A DNA stretch of 7,181 bases from an uncultured Eubacteriales bacterium (GTDB lineage: Bacteria; Bacillota; Clostridia; Christensenellales; CAG-138). Positions 1 to 6,030 of the stretch are shown here, piece after piece. The notes under the pieces are model-generated. The model ran no database searches, was not told the origin of the DNA, and saw nothing but the letters and a program-made list of their open reading frames with translations. The stretch is from contig CACXNN010000114.1 in the NCBI GenBank assembly GCA_902768995.1, positions 1 through 7,181 of the forward strand, given 5' to 3'. Numbering within the stretch: position 1 is the first letter of the stretch; each line of letters begins with the position of its first letter. Position numbers and translations under genes: made by a program.

Positions 1-26
1 AAAGCTCGGAGATCCGGGCTTTTTTT
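1..26 (+). terminator. Rho-independent terminator of an upstream plus-strand gene
   Basis: Bases 1-9 (AAAGCTCGG) pair with 14-22 (CCGGGCTTT), one pair being G-T, around the loop AGAT. A run of seven T follows at 20-26. Stem plus T-tract in this orientation ends plus-strand transcription entering from outside the window, so the gene at 113 probably has its own promoter. Confidence 0.8.
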
Positions 27-75
27 GCGCCCTTTCGCCGATGAAATATGAACGAATTATCGGAGGCACAGGGGG

Positions 76-105
76 TCTTCCTGCTGTACTATAGGGGCAG
101 GAGGA
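76..105 (+). promoter_or_regulatory. Possible Shine-Dalgarno-masking hairpin before the 113 gene
   Basis: Bases 76-84 (TCTTCCTGC) can pair with 97-105 (GCAGGAGGA), one pair being G-T. The second arm contains the ribosome site AGGAGG (99-104), so in an RNA that includes both arms the site would be covered. The 12-base loop holds TACTAT (87-92), which resembles a -10 box. If that box is the real promoter, the left arm is not transcribed and the hairpin has no role in the mRNA. No convincing -35 box is seen. Confidence 0.25.
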
Positions 106-112
106 AGGACCG

Positions 113-859
113 ATGCAGTATTTGAAGGTGTTCACGGATTTCAAGGAGTTCATGGAGCCCCTGAACGACGAGGAGAAGGGGCGGCTGTTCGTAGCCATGC
201 TGGACTACGCCCAGGACGGGAGCGAGCCCGGGCTGGAGGGCAACGAGCGCTTCGTCTGGGCCATGGCCAAGCGGATCATCGACCGGGAGGCGGCGGCTTA
301 CGAGAGCAAGGTGAAGCACCTTCGGCGCGGCGCCGCCCCCGTATCGGAGGAAGCGAGCCCCGTATCGGAGGCGCAGAGCTCCGTATCCTACAAAGAGAAA
401 GAGTATGAGAAGGATAAGGAGAAGGAGAACGAATATGAAAAAGAAGAGGAGAATGAGAAAGCCTCTCTCCAGGAGTATGTGTGTGTTCCAAAAGAAAAGG
501 AGGCCCCTGTGACGGGCCCACACATACCGGAGCGAGAGGAGGTAGAGACCTATTGTCGGGAACGGAAGAACGGCATCGACCCCGACTACTTCTACAACTA
601 CTATGCGGCCAAGGGCTGGAAGGTGGGCCAGGACCCCATCCAGGACTGGCGGGCCATGATCCGCACCTGGGAGCGCCGGGACGCCCAGCGCTCCAGCGGG
701 CCGGGGGATATCTCCAGCGCCGTCCAGGGGGTGTTGAACATGGCTCAGCGGAACCGGACGGCCCGACAGCGGAGGGACACCTTCGACAATTACAAGGAGG
801 AGCCGTCCCGCCACTTCTCCCTGGACGACATCGCGCTGACGCTGGACGACGAGCTGTAG
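113..859 (+). CDS. Phage replisome-organizer-like protein (DUF6291-type N-terminus)
   Basis: A 248-residue protein. Residues 1-60 (MQYLKVFTDFKEFMEPL, LNDEEKGRLFVAMLDYA, then ERFVWAMAKRIIDR) match the conserved start of DUF6291-type proteins from phage and mobile-element replication modules. Residues 71-130 are a low-complexity linker: a Pro-Val-Ser-Glu repeat, then a Lys/Glu-rich stretch. Residues 139-190 (HIPEREEVETYCRERKNG, then YFYNYYAAKGW, DWRAMIRTWERR) form the helical C-terminal module typical of DnaD-like replisome organizers. I infer a DNA-binding replication accessory role. The start is set by AGGAGG at 99-104, eight bases before ATG. No phage or integration genes lie nearby, so this is a lone domesticated or relic gene, or the edge of an element to the left. 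The linker codons are more A-rich than the rest of the window. The family is fairly clear and the function is inferred. Confidence 0.8.
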   Translation: MQYLKVFTDFKEFMEPLNDEEKGRLFVAMLDYAQDGSEPGLEGNERFVWAMAKRIIDREAAAYESKVKHLRRGAAPVSEEASPVSEAQSSVSYKEKEYEKDKEKENEYEKEEENEKASLQEYVCVPKEKEAPVTGPHIPEREEVETYCRERKNGIDPDYFYNYYAAKGWKVGQDPIQDWRAMIRTWERRDAQRSSGPGDISSAVQGVLNMAQRNRTARQRRDTFDNYKEEPSRHFSLDDIALTLDDEL

Positions 860-860
860 C

Positions 861-1664
861 TCACTCCACGTAGCCGGTGAGGCCCCGGACGGAGGCTTCC
901 CCGGAGCGGACGGTGGTCTCGGTGCCGTCGGGGTAGCGGACCAGCAGGCCCAGGGCTTCGTCCACGTCCAGGGCGTAGGCCGGGGTGGAGAGGCCGTTTT
1001 GGATCAGGCGCACGTCCCGGCGAAGGGTCAAACAGCGCTGCCGATAGGCCGCCAGGTAGGGGGCGGCGTCGCCCCGCAGCAGGGCGTCGTAGAGCCGGTC
1101 CAGCTCCTCGATCATGGCGGCGGCCAGGTTGGGCAGAGGGTAGCTCTCCCCCGTCTCCGTCTTCAACGACCCGGCCAGGTCCCGAAGCTCCGGGGGGAAG
1201 TCCTCGGTTTCGTAGTTCACGTTGAGGCCGATGCCCACCACCACGTATTGGAGCTGCCCGCCCGCTGAAAAGGCGCTCTCGGTCAGGATGCCGCAGATCT
1301 TCTTCCCGTTCAAAATGAGGTCGTTGACCCACTTGATCCCGGCCTCCGCCCCGGCGATGCGCCGGACGGCCCGGCCCATGGCCTCCGCCGTGAAGCCCAT
1401 GAGGGGCAGCAGCTTTTCGGGGGGCAGCTGGGGCCGAAGGAGGGCGGAGAGATACACGCCCTTCCCCGCGGCGGAGGTGAAGCTGCGGCCCAGGCGGCCC
1501 TTGCCCCGGGTCTGCTCCCCGGCGACGAGGACCGTGCCCTCCCCCGCCCCCGCCTCGGCCATGGCCTTCAAGAGGTCGTTGGTGGAGGGGCAGGTGGGCA
1601 AATAGGTGATTTCTTTTCCCACCCGGGCCACGGGGCCCAGGGCGGAACGGATGGCGTGGAGCAT
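861..1664 (-). CDS. birA: Biotin--[acetyl-CoA-carboxylase] ligase, without HTH domain
   Basis: A 267-residue enzyme that activates biotin with ATP to biotinyl-AMP and transfers it to a lysine of biotin carboxyl carrier domains. Visible motifs are the STN near the N-terminus (27-29), the adenylate-binding loop TRGKGRLGRSF (52-62), the catalytic KWVNDL with its lysine (111-116), GKKICGIL (120-127), GIGLNVN (144-150), and a C-terminal SH3-like domain ending in GEASVRG (255-261). The N-terminal winged helix of bifunctional BirA is missing, so this should be a pure ligase that does not repress biotin genes. The start at 1664 is chosen because AAAGGA (1671-1676, minus strand) lies six bases upstream. 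A start 11 codons further out (1697) would lie in the hairpin array and has no ribosome site. The gene converges on the 113 gene with one base between the stop codons. Its leader is probably the hairpin array. Confidence 0.93.
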   Translation of the reverse strand: MLHAIRSALGPVARVGKEITYLPTCPSTNDLLKAMAEAGAGEGTVLVAGEQTRGKGRLGRSFTSAAGKGVYLSALLRPQLPPEKLLPLMGFTAEAMGRAVRRIAGAEAGIKWVNDLILNGKKICGILTESAFSAGGQLQYVVVGIGLNVNYETEDFPPELRDLAGSLKTETGESYPLPNLAAAMIEELDRLYDALLRGDAAPYLAAYRQRCLTLRRDVRLIQNGLSTPAYALDVDEALGLLVRYPDGTETTVRSGEASVRGLTGYVE

Positions 1665-1688
1665 AAGGAGTCCTTTCGGGGATATACT

Positions 1689-1910
1689 GCGCCGCAAGGC
1701 GCTGCATCACTTGCGAAGCATACATCACTTTGCGGCGACGCCGCAAAACATCACTTGCCGCAAGGCAAGCATCACTTCCTGCGGGCACGGGGCGTGATGT
1801 AGGGCTTCTTCGAAGCCCAGTGATGCACCGCTGCGCGGCGTGATGTGCCTCCGGCGTGATGTATGGCCGCCCGGCGGCCAAGTGATGGCGGATCGTCGGC
1901 GATGCCATCA
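1689..1910. repeat. Modular hairpin array with CATCAC/GTGATG spacers
   Basis: The gap between birA and the next minus-strand gene is almost entirely short palindromes separated by one hexamer. CATCAC starts at 1705, 1723, 1749 and 1770; its reverse complement GTGATG starts at 1794, 1820, 1840, 1856 and 1882. Hairpins include GCGCC-GCAA-GGCGC (1689-1702), an 8-bp stem TTTGCGGC/GCCGCAAA (1729-1747), CTTGCC-GCAA-GGCAAG (1754-1769), GGGCTTC/GAAGCCC (1802-1818), CCGC/GCGG (1828-1838), GCC/GGC (1847-1855), TGGCCGC/GCGGCCA (1864-1880), and a compound one TGATGGC/GCCATCA enclosing ATCG/CGAT (1883-1910). Units at 1712-1720 and 1776-1793 pair weakly. Stem sequences differ while pairing is kept, which points to selection or copying for structure. 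Because the hexamer flips orientation near 1785, the two halves can also pair with each other. From memory, similar repeats occur between genes in gut Clostridia, but I cannot name a family. Confidence 0.85.
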
Positions 1911-1915
1911 TACCA
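1907..1915 (-). promoter_or_regulatory. Candidate extended -10 promoter toward birA
   Basis: On the minus strand the bases read TGGTATGAT, an extended -10 pattern (TG, one base, TATGAT). No good -35 box is visible about 17 bases upstream. If used, transcription would begin around 1900 and carry most of the hairpin array into the birA leader. This is suggested by one short motif only. Confidence 0.25.
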
Positions 1916-1939
1916 CACCCGCCCGGGAAAGGGAAGCGG

Positions 1940-3853
1940 TCACTTCATCTTCAGCATCCGGGAGAAGCGGGCGATGACGATGACGGACAGGACGATCAAA
2001 ATGAAGGCGATGGCCACCAGCAGGCTCACCCACCACTGGGACAGGGTCTGCTGCTCCTTCTGCTCCTTCTCCTTTTTGGCCTTCTCCTCGTCGGTGATCT
2101 CCACGGGGGCCTGGACGGTGGTCCGAAGCTGCTGATACTCCGTGTGCTCCTCCCCCGCCATGTCCTCGTAGGAGATGACCAGCTCCCCGTAGGATTCCCC
2201 GTACTTCTCCTTCCCGGACAGGGTGGTGACGAAGACGGACACGGCCTTGTCCGCGCTCTGCTGGGGCTCCAGGGTGCCCAGGAAGGCCGAGGCGGCGATG
2301 AGCCCGTCCATCCTGAGGGTGCAGCGCACGTTGTACACCGGGGCGTAGCCGGTGTTGTAGACGCACACGGGCTGGGTGAAGGTCTCGCCGCTGGTGAGGG
2401 TCTCGGGCAGCTTCATCTCGTCGAAGCCGATGGAGGCGGTCTGGACCACGTTGATCTGCAGGGGCACCGTGTCGGCGTAGACGTTGCCGTAGGCGTCCTC
2501 GTAGGCCAGCGTCACGGTGAGGCCGTGGCGGCCGGCGAAGACGGTCTTGTCCGAGGCGAAGGGGAAGCTGGTCTCGGTGCTCTCCGAAACGGCCATCCGG
2601 GCCAGGAACACGGGGGCCAGGCTGTCGCTCCGGTAGACCCCCTGGCCGTCGGCGGCGGCCATGATCCGCACGTTCTTCGCCTCCAGGTCCCCCACGTTCT
2701 GGACCGTCAGGGACAGGGTGAAGCCCTGGCCGCCGGCGATGGTGCTGGTGCTCACCTGGCTGCTGGACAGGACCAGGACGGGCTTTCGGACCACCGAGGG
2801 GCCGCTCCAGCCGCCGCTCCAGCCGCCCCCGCCGCCGCTCTCCTCAGCGGGGCTCTCGCCGTCGGTGATGGCCACCTGCAGGGTGAAGTCCTGCTCCGCC
2901 GGGTCCCCGTGCTTGTCCGTATAGCTCACGCGGAAGGTGACGGGGTAGGTGCCGTTCTGCCGGTTGGCGGCCAGGTCCAGGGACAGGGTCATGAGGAACA
3001 CGTCTCGCTCCACCGGGTTCCCGGCGGCGTCCTTGGCCGTTTCCCTGGTCTTCTTCAGGTCGAACTGATAGTTGCCGTAGAGGAAGGGGCCCACGGTATC
3101 CATGTCCGGGGTCACCCGCAGCACGTCCCCCATGACCTCCCCCAGCAGGGGCAGCACGAACAGGGCCTTGCCCCCGGAGACGGTGGGCATGTAGCCGCTC
3201 GAATAGCTCTTGGTCATGCCGGGGTAGATATAGGCCGTGTCGATGACCAGCTCCGTGTCGCTGGCGCCGCCGGGCCGGGGGGTGGGCGTAGGCGTGGGCG
3301 TGGGAGACGGCGAGGCGCTGGGGGCGCCGGAGGCCGTGGCCGAGGGCGTGGGGCCCGGTTGATCGGAGGCCGAGGGCGTGGGGCCCGGCGGGTCCGTGGG
3401 GTCCACGGGTGGATCGGTAGGGTTCACCGGCGGGTCCGTGGGGTCCACCGGCGGGTCCGTGGGGTTCACCGGCGGGTCCGTGGGATTCACGGGCGGATCC
3501 GTGGGCTTCGGCGGGTCAGTGGGCTTCGGCGGGTCCGTAGGCGCGGGCGGGTCCGTGGGCTTGGGCGTGGGCTGGGGGGCCTCCACCACGGTGACGGTGG
3601 GCCCGGCGGCCACGAAGCCGCCCTCCACCTGATACCACAGCTGGCCGTCCACGGTGTTTTCGCCCAGCCACTTCACCTGCGCCCCGGGGGCCAGGGTCTC
3701 CACGGGGGTCTCGTCGCCGATGGCGGCGAAGACGGCTACGGGCTCCGTGCCCGTGTTCTTCACGTACTTCTCCCCCGCCGCCAGGGCCGGGGCCAGGGGC
3801 AGCAGCCCCAGCAGGGCCGCCAGCAGCAGGCAGCACAACCGTTTCCTGTTCAT
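1940..3853 (-). CDS. Secreted, membrane-anchored SH3/CARDB-like surface protein
   Basis: A 637-residue envelope protein. Residues 1-26 are a signal peptide (basic MNRKR, Leu/Ala-rich core, ALA-A site). Residues 27-90 resemble a bacterial SH3-like domain (GAQVKWLGE, LWYQVEGGFV). Residues 92-195 are a Pro/Thr/Asp then Pro/Ser/Thr linker with nine PTDPP units. Residues 198-333 form a beta-rich domain I do not recognise. A Gly/Trp-rich hinge (339-352) follows, then two Ig-like CARDB-type domains (about 357-470 and 473-582; FTLSLTVQNVGDLEAKNV, then FTQPVCVYNTGYAPVYNV). A Lys/Glu-rich segment (587-602) leads to one C-terminal membrane helix (607-628) and a short basic tail. The bulk should lie outside the membrane. 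GGAGG (3861-3865) precedes the ATG, which overlaps the ATPase stop by 4 bp (ATGA), so the two genes are probably translationally coupled. I infer an accessory surface subunit of the neighbouring ABC-2 transporter. No enzymatic motif is seen. Confidence 0.88.
   Translation of the reverse strand: MNRKRLCCLLLAALLGLLPLAPALAAGEKYVKNTGTEPVAVFAAIGDETPVETLAPGAQVKWLGENTVDGQLWYQVEGGFVAAGPTVTVVEAPQPTPKPTDPPAPTDPPKPTDPPKPTDPPVNPTDPPVNPTDPPVDPTDPPVNPTDPPVDPTDPPGPTPSASDQPGPTPSATASGAPSASPSPTPTPTPTPRPGGASDTELVIDTAYIYPGMTKSYSSGYMPTVSGGKALFVLPLLGEVMGDVLRVTPDMDTVGPFLYGNYQFDLKKTRETAKDAAGNPVERDVFLMTLSLDLAANRQNGTYPVTFRVSYTDKHGDPAEQDFTLQVAITDGESPAEESGGGGGWSGGWSGPSVVRKPVLVLSSSQVSTSTIAGGQGFTLSLTVQNVGDLEAKNVRIMAAADGQGVYRSDSLAPVFLARMAVSESTETSFPFASDKTVFAGRHGLTVTLAYEDAYGNVYADTVPLQINVVQTASIGFDEMKLPETLTSGETFTQPVCVYNTGYAPVYNVRCTLRMDGLIAASAFLGTLEPQQSADKAVSVFVTTLSGKEKYGESYGELVISYEDMAGEEHTEYQQLRTTVQAPVEITDEEKAKKEKEQKEQQTLSQWWVSLLVAIAFILIVLSVIVIARFSRMLKMK
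3386..3559 (-). repeat. Tandem coding repeat for PTDPP units
   Basis: Within the surface protein gene, 18- and 21-base in-frame units encode nine PTDPP blocks, spaced by K, A, VN or VD. Near-identical neighbouring units (the 21-base VN/VD type, about 3386-3498) suggest recent slippage or unequal crossing-over, so copy number may vary between strains. The protein segment is an extended, rigid linker. Confidence 0.85.
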
Positions 3854-4425
3854 ACTCTCTCCTCCCGTATCATGGTCATGACCCCCGCGTCCATCTCGCA
3901 AACGGTGTCGCAGAGGGCGTCGATATCCGCTATGTTGTGGCTGGCCAGCAGGATGGTCCGGCCGTCCGTGGCCAACGACCGGAACAGCTCCCGCATCTCC
4001 GCCACGCCGTTCTTGTCGAGGCCGTTCATGGGCTCGTCCAATATGAGCAGGGACGGGTCCTCCATGATGGCCTGGGCGATGCCCAGGCGCTGGCGCATCC
4101 CAAGGCTGTACTTGCCCACAGGCTTCGTCGACAGGGGGTCCAATCCCACCCGGCGGATCACCGCCGCCACCTCCTTGAGGCCGATCCTCTTTTTCAGCGA
4201 CGCCAGTATCTCCAGATTCCTGAGCCCCGACAGCTGGGGCAGGAACCCCGGCGTCTCGATGATGAGGCCCAGGTCGTCCGGGAAGTCCACGTCCTTGCCG
4301 ATCTGCTTCCCCTGGACGAAGACCTTGCCGCTGGTGGGCTGCAGAAAGCCGCAGATGCACTTGAACATGACGGTCTTGCCGCTGCCGTTGTTGCCCACCA
4401 CCCCGTGGATCATGGCGTTGGTCAT
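3850..4425 (-). CDS. ABC transporter ATPase subunit, short at the N-terminus
   Basis: A 191-residue ATPase expected to power the adjacent ABC-2 permease at the inner face of the membrane. Visible are Walker A GNNGSGKT (11-18), a Q-loop region IIETPGFLP with Glu where Gln is usual (55-63), the signature YSLGMRQRLGIA (106-117), Walker B LLILDEP (126-132), D-loop NGLD (134-137) and the switch histidine in ASHN (163). Family members normally have about 25-30 more residues before this point, including the first beta strands and the aromatic A-loop residue that stacks on adenine. Here Walker A begins at residue 11. The start at 4425 is supported by AAGGAGG six bases upstream. A GTG at 4518 would add 31 residues, but these come from the inserted repeat and do not resemble an ATPase N-terminus. 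The repeat directly upstream may have replaced the true 5' end, so activity is uncertain. The stop overlaps the next start by 4 bp. Confidence 0.88.
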   Translation of the reverse strand: MTNAMIHGVVGNNGSGKTVMFKCICGFLQPTSGKVFVQGKQIGKDVDFPDDLGLIIETPGFLPQLSGLRNLEILASLKKRIGLKEVAAVIRRVGLDPLSTKPVGKYSLGMRQRLGIAQAIMEDPSLLILDEPMNGLDKNGVAEMRELFRSLATDGRTILLASHNIADIDALCDTVCEMDAGVMTMIREERV

Positions 4426-4431
4426 GGGTAC

Positions 4432-4438
4432 CCTCCTT
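4432..4438 (-). promoter_or_regulatory. Shine-Dalgarno site of the ABC ATPase gene
   Basis: The minus strand reads AAGGAGG, six bases before the ATG at 4425. This strong site decides for the short ATPase form and lies just outside the hairpin end of the repeat element at 4446. Confidence 0.75.
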
Positions 4439-4445
4439 TTTCTTT

Positions 4446-4703
4446 GCGACTTTTTCTCTTTAGACAAAGAGAAAAAGTCGCCAAAAAGAGAAACTTGAGA
4501 AGGATTATTTGTTTCCACAACAAAGCATTACTTCTTCTTAAAGTTCTTTTGCGCAGCTTTTCTTACAAGAAAGGGTGCGCAGCCGAACGCTGCCTGTGGC
4601 AGATGCAGTGAGGCGCAGCACGGGCAAAACAACGAGAAACCAAACGGAGTGCAGGTTTCGACTATGTTTTGCCCATGGTCACGCACAGGCTTTCAATCCT
4701 TCC
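4446..4703. repeat. GCGAC double-hairpin intergenic element, copy A
   Basis: This fills the gap between the ATPase and lipoprotein genes. Hairpin 1 (4446-4481) has a perfect 15-bp stem GCGACTTTTTCTCTT, extended to 16 bp by T4461-A4466 around AGAC. A variable middle is followed by the shared block CTTCTTAAAGTTCTTTTG (4534-4551). Hairpin 2 (4550-4581) pairs TGCGCAGCTTTTCTT with AAGAAAGGGTGCGCA, 14 of 15 positions pairing. The right end GCTTTCAATCCTTCC (4689-4703) abuts the frame-corrected stop of the lipoprotein gene. Copy B at 5962-6113 shares both hairpins, the block and the right end, but lacks about 110 bp between hairpin 2 and the right end. It has no transposase, so it would be a non-autonomous (MITE-like) or structural intergenic repeat. 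Target-site duplications are not evident. Confidence 0.8.
4590..4690. repeat. Nested inverted repeats found only in copy A
   Basis: The extra segment of copy A holds CTGCC-TGT-GGCAG (4590-4602), a perfect 10-bp inverted repeat GGGCAAAACA (4622-4631) / TGTTTTGCCC (4665-4674) with GAAACC/GGTTTC inside it (4636-4641, 4654-4659), and an outer pair GCCTGTG (4592-4598) / CACAGGC (4684-4690). It can fold into one long structure and may be a second repeat nested in the first, or a longer version of the same family. Confidence 0.6.
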
Positions 4704-6030
4704 TTAATACCCCAGCAAATCGTTCAAAATGCTGCCGTCCACGGCGTTGACGGACAGGATGGAATCCTTCCATTTGACGGGGCCAATCCTTGATCTTCAC
4801 GCAGCGATAGGAGAAGAACACGTCCGTCACCTTCACCGTCCGCTCGCCGCCGCTCAGGTACACGTTCATGAACACCTGCTTCTCGAAGATCTCCATGATC
4901 CTCTCGAAGGGCAGCAAAGTCACGTTCTCGTTCTCCACCCCCAGGACCTCCAGGGGGTCCATCCAGGAGAGGACCACCAGCTGGCCGCCCCGCACCTCCG
5001 CGCCCAGGCTCTCCTTTATGGGCGGCTGGGCGAAGCTCAAGCCCGCCTGCTGGGCCGCGCTGTCGGAGCCGTAGTAGCTGTTCCACTCGTAGACGGGGAT
5101 GCCCTCGTACACCGGCCGCAGGGTGATCTTATAGGAGCCGTCGTCCACGCCCGTGTCGCTGTTAAACCGCTCCCGCAGCCCCTGATCGGCCGGCTCGATT
5201 GCCACGATCTCGTAGTGGCTGTTCCCCAGCAGGGCCAGGGCGTCCTCCACCAGCCTGCGGGCGGTGTCGGCGGTGATGGGGGCCTTGGCCCCCGTGGGGT
5301 TGGCGTCCGAGGCGTCGTACTGGATAGAGCAGGTCTCCTTCGTTTCGGTTTCGATCCAGATGTGTTGGCCGCTCTCGGTGTACACGCTTACCAGCGCGTC
5401 GGCCCAGGTCCCGGTCCAGGGCCGGGGCTCTCCCGGCTGGAACTCGTTGTAATAGGTCAGCACCCGCCGGAGCGCGTCGTTGTACTCTGCCTGCAGGCTT
5501 TCATAGTCCGCCTCCGGGCCATAGGGCCGCTTCGCCAGGGCATCGAGGGCGTCCCGATACTGGTCCGCCACGTTCAGCCACCGGTCCCGGCCCAGGGGGT
5601 CCGTTTCAAAGAAGACGGTCCGGCCCGTCAGCGTCTCGGCGATCCGCTGCTTGTCCTCGGTGCTTGGATGGAGCCGTCCCACCCGCAGCACCGGCACCCG
5701 GCTCACCTGGGGCATGTGTACCGCCGCGTCCATCTCCACGTGGAGCGTCCCGCCGTACACGGGCCCGCTGACCGTCCTCTGCACCGTCTCCGGCACACCC
5801 AGGGCGTCTTGCACCGTTTGGGCCGCTTCCACGCTGGCCTGAGGCGCGCTGTGGATCACCGTCTCCAAGGTGTCGTCCCCCTTGTTCACCACCACCTCCG
5901 CCTCCGGCGTGGGCTGGCAGGCGGTGAGGAGGAGGGCCATGAGGAAAACGATGGCTATTCTGCGACTTTTTCTCTTCGGTGAAGAGAAAAAGTCGCCCAA
6001 AAAGAGAAGCTCACAAAAATGGTTATTCAT
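4693..6030 (-). CDS. DUF6034-like lipoprotein, frameshifted near the 3' end
   Basis: A cell-surface lipoprotein of 445 residues as read, or 441 when corrected. The signal has a basic part (PKRKSRR, 18-24), a hydrophobic core IAIVFLMALLL and the lipobox LLTAC with the lipidated Cys at 38. The following 370 residues, including LLPFERIMEIFEKQVF (372-387), resemble clostridial DUF6034 lipoproteins of unknown function. After residue 417 (DWP) the frame as read gives an Arg-rich tail that does not fit. Dropping one base in the run at 4779-4782 gives DWPVKWKDSILSV, then NAVDGSILNDLLGY and a TAA at 4704-4706, which looks like the true end. The start at 6030 (SD-like AAGGGG at 6041-6046, ten bases upstream) and the first ~23 residues lie inside repeat copy B. 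The next Met (31) would leave too short a signal. The gene sits between the permease and the ATPase of one operon, so a substrate-contacting or accessory role is inferred. Confidence 0.8.
   Translation of the reverse strand: MNNHFCELLFLGDFFSSPKRKSRRIAIVFLMALLLTACQPTPEAEVVVNKGDDTLETVIHSAPQASVEAAQTVQDALGVPETVQRTVSGPVYGGTLHVEMDAAVHMPQVSRVPVLRVGRLHPSTEDKQRIAETLTGRTVFFETDPLGRDRWLNVADQYRDALDALAKRPYGPEADYESLQAEYNDALRRVLTYYNEFQPGEPRPWTGTWADALVSVYTESGQHIWIETETKETCSIQYDASDANPTGAKAPITADTARRLVEDALALLGNSHYEIVAIEPADQGLRERFNSDTGVDDGSYKITLRPVYEGIPVYEWNSYYGSDSAAQQAGLSFAQPPIKESLGAEVRGGQLVVLSWMDPLEVLGVENENVTLLPFERIMEIFEKQVFMNVYLSGGERTVKVTDVFFSYRCVKIKDWPRQMEGFHPVRQRRGRQHFERFAGVLRKD
4779..4782 (-). other. Probable +1 frameshift in a four-base homopolymer
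   Basis: The minus strand reads GAT TGG CCCC GTC here. With three C instead of four, the reading frame gives a coherent acidic/hydrophobic C-terminus and stops at TAA 4704-4706, exactly where the repeat element begins. With four C it gives an Arg-rich tail and runs ten bases into the element. It could be a true mutation, phase variation or a sequencing error. Confidence 0.75.

Noticed and set aside
1606..1797. Small plus-strand reading frame rich in His/Ser/Ile
   Set aside because: It is a translation of the hairpin array and the antisense of birA, with no ribosome site and no family resemblance.
1705..1887. CRISPR-like spacing of CATCAC/GTGATG repeats
   Set aside because: The repeat is only six bases, intervals are irregular (16-26 bases), orientation flips, and the 'spacers' are palindromes. 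No cas genes are present.
3854..4360. In-frame extension of the surface protein upstream of 3853
   Set aside because: The extension is the ATPase gene read in another frame. The start at 3853 has GGAGG upstream and begins a normal signal peptide.
2144..4498. Very long plus-strand open frame opposite the surface protein and ATPase genes
   Set aside because: High GC produces long antisense frames. The minus-strand genes have clear domains, signal peptide, ribosome sites and a coupled overlap, while this frame gives a Gly/Arg/His-rich composition without domains.
4729..5982. Long plus-strand open frame opposite the lipoprotein gene
   Set aside because: It is an antisense shadow rich in His, Val, Leu and Gly with no motif or ribosome site.
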